DNA from: JBQTHP01 sp052389755
Lineage (GTDB): Bacteria; Pseudomonadota; Gammaproteobacteria; Steroidobacterales; Steroidobacteraceae
Direction: 5' to 3'
DNA length: 31,021 bases
NCBI GenBank assembly: GCA_052389755.1
Contig: JBQTHP010000246.1
Location: 1 to 31,021 of the forward strand
In this document: positions 1-8,038 of the stretch, piece by piece
Position numbering within the stretch: the stretch's first letter is position 1
Layout: every line of letters starts with the position of its first letter
Notes under the pieces: generated by a model
Database searches by the model: none
Told to the model about the DNA's origin: nothing
What the model saw: only the letters and a program-made list of their open reading frames with translations
Program-made: the position numbers and the translations under genes

Positions 1-536
1 CGCGGCATGCGTTCGCCGGTGATCGCCTCGAGCAGTCTGCCCTCGCCGAGCGAGATCACGCGCGCGATGCCGATGAAGGCGAGGAAGAAGGGGATGCCGA
101 TGATCATCACCGCGAGCCCCGCAGACATCGCAAGTCCGGTCACGGCGAACGTGAAATAGACGATCCCCGTGGCGAGCGCGAGCAGCATGTAGAACAGCGA
201 CGTGTACGCGCGCGCGTCGGAGAACACGCCGAAGAACCGGCGCAGCGCGCTCGGCGACTCGGCGGCCTTCGGCGCGGGGGGCCGCAGAGCCGCCTTCACC
301 TTCGCTTCCGTGTCGCGATAGGCGGTCGCGACTTCGTCCGGCGCGCCGTATGTGCTCGCGATCAGCTCGAGCACGTCGGCTTCGGACTTACCGGCATTCG
401 CGGCCACTTCGGCGCGCAGATATTCCTCTGCGTCGTACAGCGCGTCCTGGACGAGCGCGGGATCCTCCCCCGCAAACGCATCGCGCAGCTGCTTCAGATA
501 TTCATCGATCGATCGGGGAGCGGAAGAGCGGGTCAT
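1..536 (-). CDS. HAAS / putative-sensor membrane protein (3' end outside window)
   Basis: The frame is open from ATG at 536 to the window edge (178 residues seen, C-terminus missing). Residues about 8-80 form a helical segment (SIDEYLKQLRDAF, then ALYDAEEYLRAEV and YGAPDEVATAYRDTE), which is the pattern of the HAAS/DUF1700 signalling domain found next to PadR regulators. A Pro/Ala linker follows, and from about residue 110 there is a hydrophobic region (YTSLFYMLLALATGIVYFTF, then a second helix around GLAVMIIGIPFF) typical of the putative sensor membrane domain (PF13796). Its ATG overlaps the padR stop as ATGA, so it is translationally coupled and probably relays or buffers PadR signalling at the inner membrane. 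The family call is good; the ligand is unknown. Confidence 0.8.
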   Translation of the reverse strand, partial: MTRSSAPRSIDEYLKQLRDAFAGEDPALVQDALYDAEEYLRAEVAANAGKSEADVLELIASTYGAPDEVATAYRDTEAKVKAALRPPAPKAAESPSALRRFFGVFSDARAYTSLFYMLLALATGIVYFTFAVTGLAMSAGLAVMIIGIPFFLAFIGIARVISLGEGRLLEAITGERMP

Positions 537-907
537 GATGCGACTCCTGAATCGGACGGTCGGTCGGTAAAGCGGTCGACGAATCCACGCGTCTGGCGCC
601 AGATGTCGCGCCAGTCCGCAAGCACGGCGCGCCCTTCGGCGGTGATGCGGTAGTAACGGCGCGGCGGCCCGGAATAGGACGGAACGATGCGGCTCGTCGC
701 GAGCCCGTTTGCGCTCAGCGCGCGCAGCACGGGATAGATGGTTCCTTCCTTGAACAGCGCATCTCCGGAGCTTGCGCGCTGGAGCCGCTTTGCGATCTCG
801 TAGCCGTAAAGGTCTTCGGTGCTCTGGTCGAGCACGGCGAGAAGGACGAGCGCGACGAGTCCGCCGTTGAGCTCTTTCTGGAATTTTCGGGCGTGGCTAT
901 CGTCCAT
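533..907 (-). CDS. PadR-family transcriptional regulator
   Basis: This 124-residue winged-helix repressor begins at ATG 907. The PadR signature is clear: YGYEIAKRLQ in helix 2, FKEGTIYPVLRALSANGLA as recognition helix and wing lead-in, and GPPRRYYRITAEGRAVL as the wing. A short C-terminal helix (about residues 97-115) would form the dimer interface. PadR proteins usually repress their own operon and release DNA when a small molecule or a partner domain binds. The gene is coupled by ATGA to the downstream HAAS/sensor membrane gene, a pairing known for this family. The AT-rich leader (910-955) holds a perfect CTATTA/TAATAG inverted repeat that could be its operator. Target genes beyond its own operon cannot be read from sequence, although glgP starts divergently 146 bp away. 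Confidence 0.92.
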   Translation of the reverse strand: MDDSHARKFQKELNGGLVALVLLAVLDQSTEDLYGYEIAKRLQRASSGDALFKEGTIYPVLRALSANGLATSRIVPSYSGPPRRYYRITAEGRAVLADWRDIWRQTRGFVDRFTDRPSDSGVAS

Positions 908-1053
908 TGGCCAGTACAGTAAAGTTCACACTATTAAACATCAAGCAGTAATAGCCAGTCCTGAGTAGTGACCTCGGACCGCTTGAATTTGCTTGGCCGG
1001 CGCCGAAACGGGGCTGCTAGACTGCGCCGCCCGCCCAAATCGCCCGGAAAGGC
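908..1053. promoter_or_regulatory. Divergent padR / glgP control region
   Basis: This 146-bp spacer is AT-rich on the padR side. It contains a perfect inverted repeat CTATTA (931-936) / TAATAG (949-954) with a 12-bp spacer, and several direct CAGTA repeats (912-916, 917-921, 946-950). I read these as candidate PadR operator elements. On the glgP side an extended -10-like TGCTAGACT (1015-1023) lies 30 bp before the ATG, without a convincing -35. The glgP Shine-Dalgarno is GGAAAGG just before 1054. The operator assignment is inference from position and symmetry only. Confidence 0.35.
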
Positions 1054-3624
1054 ATGAAAAATCCGCTTCTCGAGGTCACCGCCGTAGTTCCGGCGGCCCT
1101 CGGCCGGCTTCCGGAACTGGCCTCGAACCTGTTTTTCGGATGGCACCGCCCCACCCGGGCGCTGTTCGAAACCCTCGATCCGGAGCTGTGGACGCAGACC
1201 GGCGGCAATCTGCGCCTGATGCTGCGCTGCGTCGATCAAGCGGCGCTCGACCATGCCGCGACGGATTCCGGGTACCTGGAACGTTATCGGCAGGTGTTGC
1301 AGACGTTCGATTCGTATCTCTCCGCGCCGCCGCGCGGAGAAGAAGAGCCTCTGGTGGCGTACTTCTGCGCCGAATACGGGTTTCACGAAAGCTTTCCGAT
1401 CTACTCCGGCGGCCTCGGCGTGCTCGCCGGCGACTATTGCAAGGCGGCGAGCGACGAGCGCCTGCGGTTCGTCGCCGTCGGGCTTCTGTACGGACAGGGC
1501 TATTTCACGCAGACGGTGGACAACGACGGCGCGCAGGTCGCCGAGTATCGCGAGCAGGATCCGCGCGATCTCCCGGTTGCGCCGGTAAAGGACGCGCGCG
1601 GCGAGTGGCTCAAGGTCGCCGTTCGGATCGCCAGTCGCGACGTGGTCGCGCGCGTGTGGCGCGCGCAGGTCGGGCGCGTCTCCGTGTATCTGCTCGACAC
1701 GAATTGCGCGGAGAACGCACCGTCGGACCGGGACATCACCCATCGGCTCTACGGCGGGGATGAGTCCACGCGCATCCGGCAGGAGATGATCCTCGGCCTC
1801 GGCGGCGCGCGCGCGCTGCGCGCGCTCGGCCTCCAGCCCGCGGTGTGGCATCTCAACGAAGGGCACGCCGCGTTTCTGATCCTCGAGCTGCTGCGCGAGC
1901 ATCTGCACTCGGGCCTGCCGCTCGGAGCCGCGCTGGAGGCGGTGGGTGCCCAGTGCGTTTTCACGACGCACACTCCGGTCGCCGCAGGGCACGACGCGTT
2001 CACGCACGATCAGATCGTCGCGCACTTCAGCGATTTCATCCGCGAGCTCGGCATACCAGTCGAGCGTTTCCTCGAGCTCGCGCGCTCGCCCTCGGCGCCG
2101 GGGCTCTTCAACATGACGCGGCTCGCGTTGAACGGCGCGCGGCGAGTGAACGGCGTGAGCCGGATCCATGGCGCGGTGTCGTCCCGTCTGTGCGCGGATC
2201 AATGGCCGGAGATCCGGCCGGAGGAAAACCCGGTCGGCTTCGTGACGAACGGCGTGCACGCGCCGACGTTCCTGCATCAGACGTGGGCGGACTTCCTCGA
2301 TGAGACCATCGATCACGATTGGCGCGAGCACCTGTCGGAGCTCTAGTTCTGGCGCGCGCTCGGTGAAGTTCCGAACGATCGATATGGGGCGGCCGGTCAG
2401 TCGGTGAAGTCGCAGATGCTCGCGCTGGTGCGCGAGCGGCTGCGGCGCGAATACGCGAGAAAGGCCCTGTCGCCGGCGCAACTGCGCCACGTCACACGCT
2501 CCATCGATCCGCAGCACCCCGATGTCCTCACGGTGGGCTTTGCGCGTCGTTTCGCGACGTACAAGCGCGCGGCGCTGCTGCTGCGGGACCGCAAGCGGCT
2601 TGCGCGCCTGGTGAATGATCCGGAGCGTCCGGTCGTATTCCTGTTCGCGGGCAAGGCACATCCGGCCGATGAGCCCGGCAAGCACGTGCTGCGCGAGATC
2701 AAGCAGCTCATGGTGCAGCCCGAGTTCATTGGACGCATCCTGTTTCTCGAAGACTACGATCTGCAGCTCGCGCGCTGGCTCGTGTCGGGTGTCGACGTAT
2801 GGCTCAACAACCCGATCGCGCCGCTCGAGGCGAGCGGCACGTCCGGAATAAAGGCCGCGGCAAACGGGCGGTTGAATCTGAGCGTTCTCGACGGCTGGTG
2901 GGCCGAAGGCTGGGAGCAGGACAACGGCTGGGGACTACCGCCGGCGAACGTGCAGGACCCCGAACGCCGCGACATTCTCGAATCCGACCTCGTGCTCGAC
3001 ACGCTCGAGGAGGAAGTCGTCCCGCTGTACTACGCGCGCGACGCGTCCGGCTTCTCGGCGGAGTGGGTTCGCCGCATGAAGCGGGCGATGATGACGGTCA
3101 TCCCGCGCTTCAACATGCGGCGCGTGCTGCACGACTACGCCGAAGGCTTGTATTACCCGGCGGCGCGACAGGCGAGACGCCTGGCCGAGCAGGGTTTCAC
3201 GGGCGCGCGGCACCTCTCCGACTGGAAGCTCCGGGTACGGCAGCTCTGGCCGAAGGTCGGACTGCGCGCCCTTGCCGATGCGCCGACCGAGTTGCCCCGC
3301 GGAGAAACGTTGCGGATGCGAATCGCCGCATCGCTCAATGGCCTCTCGCCGGCCGATGTGCGCGTCGAGTTCGTCGCGAAACGTATCTTGCCGGAAGCGG
3401 ACCTCGAGCCGCCGGCGCTCTCCTCGTTCCGCAGGGCAAATCCCGACGGCCTTTGGCGCGCCACGTTCACCCCGACGGGCGAGAGCGGCCCGGACGGAAC
3501 GATCGTCTACGCGCTCGACGGACAGCCGACGGGCTCAGGCCGCTTTTCAACCGAGGTGCGCATCTATCCCTGGCACGAGCTGCTGTCGCATCCGTTCGAG
3601 CTCGGGTTGATGAAGTGGCTGTAG
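1054..3624 (+). pseudogene. glgP: Alpha-glucan phosphorylase (GT35, DUF3417 type), interrupted by an in-frame amber codon
   Basis: The full frame has 856 codons before the final stop, the usual length for the short DUF3417-containing phosphorylases, which release glucose-1-phosphate from alpha-1,4-glucans using PLP. The N-terminus (PLLEVTAVVPAALGRLPELA) is the DUF3417 domain. The catalytic half contains ATYKRA, NNPIAPLEASGTSGIK and NGRLNLSVLDGWW, with Lys600 as the PLP lysine. Codon 431 is TAG (2344-2346). Reading continues in the same frame with family-like sequence (FWRALGEVPND) to a normal stop at 3624, and the next possible starts are GTG 2404 and ATG 2416. No frameshift or other decay is visible, so this is a recent nonsense mutation, a base error, or suppressed in vivo. 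GAG to TAG is the simplest origin. It heads the glycogen locus. Confidence 0.85.
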
Positions 3625-3885
3625 CCCTCGAGCGCGGCGCGAATCGTTCCGAGAAACCACGTCGATTTCGGTCACGACGTCCTGATTCCAGAAACGGACG
3701 ACTCGAAATCCACGCGCCTCCAGTCGTTTCGACCGCACGGCGTCGTAACGCCGGGCATCACTCGCAGCGTGGTGATTGCCGTCGAGCTCGATTATGAGCT
3801 TATGCGCGAGGCAGACGAATCATCAGGCAAGAGTCGTGATTCGGGATCATTGCCAGCGGCGATCTCGCCGAATCACGACCCGTTG
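3625..3885 (-). pseudogene. Degraded DUF559 (Vsr-like endonuclease fold) gene remnant
   Basis: Reading the minus strand from about 3821 to 3660 gives FVCLAHKLIIELDGNHH, then SDARRYDAVRSKRLEARGF and RVVRFWNQDVV. This is the core of DUF559 proteins, a restriction-endonuclease-like fold related to Vsr with ELDG and a basic helix. No intact gene exists. Stops (TGATGA) sit immediately before FVCLAH, the expected upstream strand is unrecognisable, and the expected C-terminal helix (TIRAALEGY) is only found one frame away, so at least one frameshift lies near 3656. The remnant is convergent with glgP. The upstream part is replaced by an inverted repeat (3833-3879). Confidence 0.7.
3833..3879. repeat. 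Perfect 12-bp inverted repeat with 23-bp spacer
   Basis: GTCGTGATTCGG (3833-3844) is the exact reverse complement of CCGAATCACGAC (3868-3879). It lies 30 bp downstream of the secreted-protein gene on the minus strand and inside the ruined 5' part of the DUF559 remnant. There is no T-run, so it is not a classical terminator, though it could still end transcription or mark a rearrangement. Confidence 0.7.
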
Positions 3886-3908
3886 CTCAGGTGGTACGAG
3901 TTGGCTTG

Positions 3909-4526
3909 TTACTCGATGTGAAACACCGTACGGTTCTCGTTCACGCCAGCCACTGGCACCGCGGCGTCCCAGTACGTCACGAAGTCTTTAGTGGCAATGA
4001 CCCCCTCGACGATACCATCGTGCGCTCCGGGCCCATGGCAGCCGATGCCGAGGATACCCTTGCTTCCATCCGAGTACCGGATTCGAAGGACTGCGGTCCC
4101 GTTGGCCGCGTTCTGGGCGATAAGATCGTTCAGGACGAGGAGTTGAAAATTATCGAATTCCCAACTGACGAGTCTCGTCACCCGGTACGTGCCGCTCCCC
4201 GTGGACACGCACGCGCTCGGGCAACCGCTAAATGTCTCCCAGGTCCCACCACCTTTGACGGCGCTGGACGTTCCTCCGCTCGCGGGTGCGACGAAGGTTC
4301 CCGAACCGGTAAGCTTGATCTTCAAACTGGTTGGGTTCTTCGTCGTTGCGAATGCCACACCGCCTGCGGTCACGGTGGGGGGTGTTGTAAAGGCGAGGTT
4401 GATGATGTCCCAACTCACATGCTGCCGGTCGTGACCGTGCGCGACTCGCAGACCGAACATCATCGCCACAACTACAGCCAACGACACAACAGCGCCTCGA
4501 GACAGCCATCTAAGCTCAGTTCTCAT
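3909..4526 (-). CDS. Secreted protein of unknown function
   Basis: This encodes 205 residues. I chose ATG 4526 because AGGAG lies about 7 bp before it and the protein then starts with a textbook signal peptide: MRTELRW, a hydrophobic core (VVSLAVVVAMMFGL) and a cleavage region near AHG-HD (about residues 31-33). The mature part is rich in Gly, Thr and Ser, with repeated beta-strand patterns (LKIKLTGSGTF, GSGTYRVTRLVSWEFD, TAVLRIRYSDGSKGILG). It has three cysteines, two in SGCPSAC and one in GIGCHGPG, and ends in a short strand (NRTVFHIE). A beta-sandwich periplasmic or extracellular protein is plausible; I do not recognise a family. It is monocistronic with its own promoter (4581-4609), is less GC-rich than its neighbours, and sits among decayed genes, which suggests an acquired insertion. 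Confidence 0.75.
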   Translation of the reverse strand: MRTELRWLSRGAVVSLAVVVAMMFGLRVAHGHDRQHVSWDIINLAFTTPPTVTAGGVAFATTKNPTSLKIKLTGSGTFVAPASGGTSSAVKGGGTWETFSGCPSACVSTGSGTYRVTRLVSWEFDNFQLLVLNDLIAQNAANGTAVLRIRYSDGSKGILGIGCHGPGAHDGIVEGVIATKDFVTYWDAAVPVAGVNENRTVFHIE

Positions 4527-4580
4527 GGTTCTTCTCCTGTTCTGAGATACAGAAATGACCGCTGAAACGGGTACGGCGGT

Positions 4581-4609
4581 ATCAAAGTCCTCCGTGAAAT
4601 GCGTGTCAA
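4581..4609 (-). promoter_or_regulatory. Sigma-70 promoter of the secreted-protein gene
   Basis: On the minus strand a perfect -35 TTGACA (4604-4609) is followed by exactly 17 bp and TTTGAT as -10 (4581-4586, 4 of 6). The ATG at 4526 lies about 55 bp downstream, with AGGAG as ribosome binding site. It is the best housekeeping-type promoter in the window and lies at the edge of the glgB remnant. Confidence 0.6.
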
Positions 4610-4679
4610 GCGGATGTCGCAGCAAAATGCCGACAGCCGCAGCGATGGGTTCCCGATCATCGAGCAACGCGAGCGTGCG

Positions 4680-5002
4680 ACGCGCGGCCACAGACAAAAC
4701 GCGCCGACGACGCTGACGCGCGGCGCATCCGGCGCCCAAACCGAGAAGCGCACGCCCGGGACGCCGTCGATCGTGAGCAGGTGCGCACCGAGGCAGCGCC
4801 ATGCCGAGGTCTCATTTCCGGAAGCGAAGCGCGCGAGCTCGTCGGGTGCGATCGCCGGGGCGACGGTCGAGTCGCACCTGCGTTGCGGTCGGAAGATGCA
4901 CGAGCACGACGAGGCTACGTTCGATCCGGATCGTGGTGGCGCCCCTGCGCGATGCGGTGAAGGTCGCCGTCGAGCTTCGCGATGATGTCGTATGCGGACA
5001 TG
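4680..5002 (-). pseudogene. glgB: glgB (1,4-alpha-glucan branching enzyme) remnant, N-terminal part only
   Basis: Three pieces in different minus-strand frames match the expected order of a GlgB N-terminus. First, from ATG 5002, YDIIAKLDGDLHRIAQGRHH followed by DP, which soon ends in TAG. Second, one frame over, SLVVLVHLPTATQVRLD. Third, in another frame, LGAHLLTIDGVPGVRFSVW continuing APDAPRVSVVGAF, the CBM48 domain of branching enzymes. Small deletions (the segment after HHDP is missing) and frameshifts separate them. Homology fades near the WDxRRH position around 4700, and the whole GH13 catalytic domain is gone. The gene once diverged from glgC across a 64-bp spacer. No other branching enzyme is visible in the window. 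Confidence 0.85.
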
Positions 5003-5066
5003 CGTACCGCGGCAGTGCGATGCCGGTTGCGCGCGCAACTTGCGAGGTGTAGGAAGCTAACACCCC

Positions 5067-6329
5067 ATGCCGAGACAACCCGCGCGCGCATCCTCGGGAC
5101 GTTATGTGAGCCGCCTGACCGGCGGCACGCTCGCGATCATCATGGCGGGCGGGCGGGGCGAGCGGCTCGGACCGCTGACCGAGCATCGCTGCAAGCCGGC
5201 CACCCCGTTCGGCGGCAAGTTCCGCATCATCGATTTCGTGCTCTCGAACTGCGTGAACTCGGGCATCAGGCAGATCTCGGTGCTCACGCAGTACAAGGCG
5301 CAGTCCCTCATCCAGCACGTGCAGCAGGGATGGAGCTATCTGCGCGGGGAGTTCGGCGAGTTCGTCGAGGTCGTCCCGGCGCAGCAGCAGATCGGCGCCA
5401 CGTGGTACCGCGGGACGGCCGACGCCGTGTATCAGAACCTGGACCTGATCCTCTCCCACCGTCCCAAGCACGTGCTCGTGCTCGCCGGGGATCACATCTA
5501 CAAGATGGATTACGGTCCGATGATCGCGTACCACGTCGAGAAAGGCGCGGACATCACGGTCGGCGTCGTCGAAGTGCCGAGCGGTGAGTCGCGGCACTTC
5601 GGCGTGCTGACGGCCACCGAGTGGAACCGCGTCACCAAGTTCGCGGAGAAACCGGCGGAGCCCGACACGCTGCCGGGCAAGTCCGGCTCGATTCTCGCCT
5701 CGATGGGAATCTACGTATTCAATACGCGGCTCCTCGAGAAGCTCCTTACGGAGGATGCGGCCGATGCAGATTCCGCCCATGATTTCGGCAAGAGCATCAT
5801 TCCGAAGGCGATCGGCCATCTGCAGGCGTTCGCGTATCCCTTCCAGGACGTGAAGACGCGCGCGCAGAGCTACTGGCGCGACGTGGGCACGATCGATGCT
5901 TATTTCGAGGCCAATCTCGAGCTCGTGCACGTCAAGCCCGAGCTCAACATTTACGACGAGGACTGGCCGATCTGGACCCATCAGGTGCAGCAGCCGCCGG
6001 CGAAATTCATCCTCGACGAGGACGGCCGTCGCGGCACGGCGATCAACTCGATGGTGTCCGGCGGGTGCATCATCTCGGGTGCGGTCGTGCGCCAGTCGCT
6101 GCTCTTCTCGAATGTGCGCATCGACGAGCGCTCGCGGATCGAGCGCTCGATGCTGCTGCCCCACGTGGACGTCGGCAAGGCATGCCTGATCAACGGCGCG
6201 ATCATCGACGAGGGCTGCCTGATTCCCGATGGCTCACAGATCGGCGTCGATCCGGCGTCGGACTCCCAACGCTTTCACGTGACCGAGGCGGGCGTGGTGC
6301 TGGTCACGGCAGACATGCTGCGCACGTAG
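5067..6329 (+). CDS. glgC: Glucose-1-phosphate adenylyltransferase (ADP-glucose pyrophosphorylase)
   Basis: This 420-residue enzyme makes ADP-glucose from ATP and glucose-1-phosphate, the committed step of bacterial glycogen synthesis, and supplies GlgA (encoded at 12312-13763). The nucleotide-binding loop is LAIIMAGGRGERLGPLTEHR (from about residue 22), followed by KPATPFGGKFRIIDFVLSNC and WYRGTADAVYQN. Asp142 in LAGDHIYKMDYG is the catalytic aspartate by alignment with the E. coli enzyme. The C-terminal third has hexapeptide-like left-handed beta-helix repeats (SGGCIISGAVVRQSLLFSNV). ATG 5067 gives the normal N-terminal length and has AGGAAG about 10 bp upstream. It probably starts the glgC-GH57-malQ operon; its stop is 1-4 bp from the next start. 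Confidence 0.97.
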   Translation: MPRQPARASSGRYVSRLTGGTLAIIMAGGRGERLGPLTEHRCKPATPFGGKFRIIDFVLSNCVNSGIRQISVLTQYKAQSLIQHVQQGWSYLRGEFGEFVEVVPAQQQIGATWYRGTADAVYQNLDLILSHRPKHVLVLAGDHIYKMDYGPMIAYHVEKGADITVGVVEVPSGESRHFGVLTATEWNRVTKFAEKPAEPDTLPGKSGSILASMGIYVFNTRLLEKLLTEDAADADSAHDFGKSIIPKAIGHLQAFAYPFQDVKTRAQSYWRDVGTIDAYFEANLELVHVKPELNIYDEDWPIWTHQVQQPPAKFILDEDGRRGTAINSMVSGGCIISGAVVRQSLLFSNVRIDERSRIERSMLLPHVDVGKACLINGAIIDEGCLIPDGSQIGVDPASDSQRFHVTEAGVVLVTADMLRT

Positions 6330-6333
6330 AGTG

Positions 6334-8034
6334 ATGCCCGCCAACCGGCTTCCCGTCGTGCTCCTGTGGCACATGCATCAGCCGCACTACCGCGACGCGC
6401 TGAACGGCAACTACGTGCTGCCGTGGACCTATCTGCACGCGATCAAGGACTACACCGACATGGCGGCGCACGTCGAGGCGAATCCTCGTGCCCGCGCCGT
6501 CTTCAACTTCACCCCCGTCCTGATCGAGCAGCTCGAGGAGCTCGCGCGCAGCGTCGCGCAGCATCTCGAGAGCGGCGCTCCGCTTCCCGATCCGGTGCTG
6601 GCGCTGCTCAGTCCCAGCTCCGTTCCGACCGCGCGGACAGAGCGCCTCGAGCTCGTCCGTGCCTGCCTGCGCGCGCATCGCACACGCGTGATCGAGCGCT
6701 TCGGTCCGTATCTCGAGCTCGCGCGGCTCGCCGACGACCTGGCGACGCCAGAGCGCATCGCATACGCATCCGACCAGTTCGTGCACGATCTCGCGGTCTG
6801 GTACCACATCGCCTGGCTCGGGGAGACCGTGCGGCGCGCGAATCCGCTCGTCACGGCGCTCACCGCGCAGGGGCGCGAATTCACGCCCGAGCAGCGCCGC
6901 GGCCTGCTCACGCTGATCGGCGAGCTGCTCGCCGGGATCATTCCGCGCTATCGGCGTCTCGCCGAAAGCGGCCAGTGCGAGCTGTCCGTCACGCCCTATG
7001 GCCATCCCATCGTGCCGCTGCTGCTCGACTTTCATGCGGCACGCGAGTCGGCGCCGGCGACGGCGCTGCCGCATCACCCGCGATATCCCGGCGGCGCCGA
7101 TCGCGCCGCGTGGCATACGGCGGAAGGGCTGCGCGTGTTCACGCAGGCGTTCGGTGTGAAGCCGATCGGATGCTGGCCGTCGGAAGGGGCGATCAGCCGC
7201 GCGACGCTCGAGCTCCTCGCCCGTTTCGATTTTCGCTGGATCGCGTCGAGCTCGAACGTGCTGCGAGCGAGCCTCGATGCCAGCCAGGATCCGGATTGCG
7301 AGGACGAACGCGCGTTCAACCGCCCGTACTGTCTGCCACGCAGCGAGCTCGCGTGTTTTTTCAGAGAGGACGCGATTTCGGATCTGATCGGTTTCACCTA
7401 CGCGACGTGGCACGGGGATGATGCCGCCGGCAATCTCATCGAGCAGCTCGAGCGACTCGCGCGGCTCTACAGGGATACCACGGGCCATGCGGTGCTCATC
7501 GCGCTCGACGGCGAGAACGCGTGGGAGCACTACCCGTTCAACGGCTACTATTTCCTGAGCGCGATATATCAGCTGCTCGCGGAGCATCCGGATCTCGAGC
7601 TCACCACGCTTTCGGACTGCCTCGCGCGCGGTATTCCCGCGCGACCGCTGCGTACCGTGGTCTCCGGCAGCTGGGTGCACGGGACGCTTGCGACGTGGAT
7701 GGGCGATGGCGCGAAGAACGCAGCGTGGGACCTCCTGAGCGAGGCGAAGCACGCATTCGATCGCACGATGGCGGAAGGCTCGCTCGATGCGGCAGGTCAG
7801 CGCGCCGCCGAGCGGCAGCTCGCGCTCTGCGAGAGCTCGGACTGGTTCTGGTGGTTCGGGGATTACAATCCGCCGGAGGCCGTCAGCCAGTTCGATCGGT
7901 TGTTCCGCCGTCAGCTCATGAATCTTTACGGCCTGCTTGGCCTCGAGGCGCCGGCGAATCTCTCGCAGCCGATCTCCGTCGGGCACGGCGCTCCGGAACA
8001 CGGCGGCGTCATGCGACGTGCTTTCGCCCCCTGA
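6334..8034 (+). CDS. Glycoside hydrolase family 57 protein (alpha-amylase-like)
   Basis: GH57 enzymes are retaining alpha-glucan hydrolases or transferases with a (beta/alpha)7 barrel. This 566-residue protein has the first conserved motif WHMHQPHYRD (residues 12-21), the nucleophile motif GCWPSEGAIS with Glu284, and the acid/base motif LIALDGENAWEHYP with Asp392. Sequence between the motifs (LPWTYLHAIKDYTDMAAHVE, NFTPVLIEQLEEL) is typical of the cytoplasmic GH57 proteins found beside glycogen genes in proteobacteria. There is no signal peptide. Starts GTG 6331 and ATG 6334 are adjacent just after glgC; I chose ATG. Context suggests trimming or rearranging glycogen or maltodextrin. GH57 also contains branching enzymes, but the PSEG motif does not look like that subgroup as I recall it, so I do not assign branching activity. 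Confidence 0.9.
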   Translation: MPANRLPVVLLWHMHQPHYRDALNGNYVLPWTYLHAIKDYTDMAAHVEANPRARAVFNFTPVLIEQLEELARSVAQHLESGAPLPDPVLALLSPSSVPTARTERLELVRACLRAHRTRVIERFGPYLELARLADDLATPERIAYASDQFVHDLAVWYHIAWLGETVRRANPLVTALTAQGREFTPEQRRGLLTLIGELLAGIIPRYRRLAESGQCELSVTPYGHPIVPLLLDFHAARESAPATALPHHPRYPGGADRAAWHTAEGLRVFTQAFGVKPIGCWPSEGAISRATLELLARFDFRWIASSSNVLRASLDASQDPDCEDERAFNRPYCLPRSELACFFREDAISDLIGFTYATWHGDDAAGNLIEQLERLARLYRDTTGHAVLIALDGENAWEHYPFNGYYFLSAIYQLLAEHPDLELTTLSDCLARGIPARPLRTVVSGSWVHGTLATWMGDGAKNAAWDLLSEAKHAFDRTMAEGSLDAAGQRAAERQLALCESSDWFWWFGDYNPPEAVSQFDRLFRRQLMNLYGLLGLEAPANLSQPISVGHGAPEHGGVMRRAFAP

Positions 8035-8038
8035 TTCT

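Noticed and set aside
2344..2346. Pyrrolysine or other programmed recoding of the glgP TAG
   Set aside because: No stem-loop or recoding gene is visible nearby, other genes in the window end in TAG normally, and glycogen phosphorylases are not known to need a special residue there.
934..2685. Long minus-strand frame (583 codons) opposite glgP
   Set aside because: It is an Arg/His/Leu-rich mirror of a GC-rich gene with no recognisable family; glgP on the plus strand has clear catalytic motifs.
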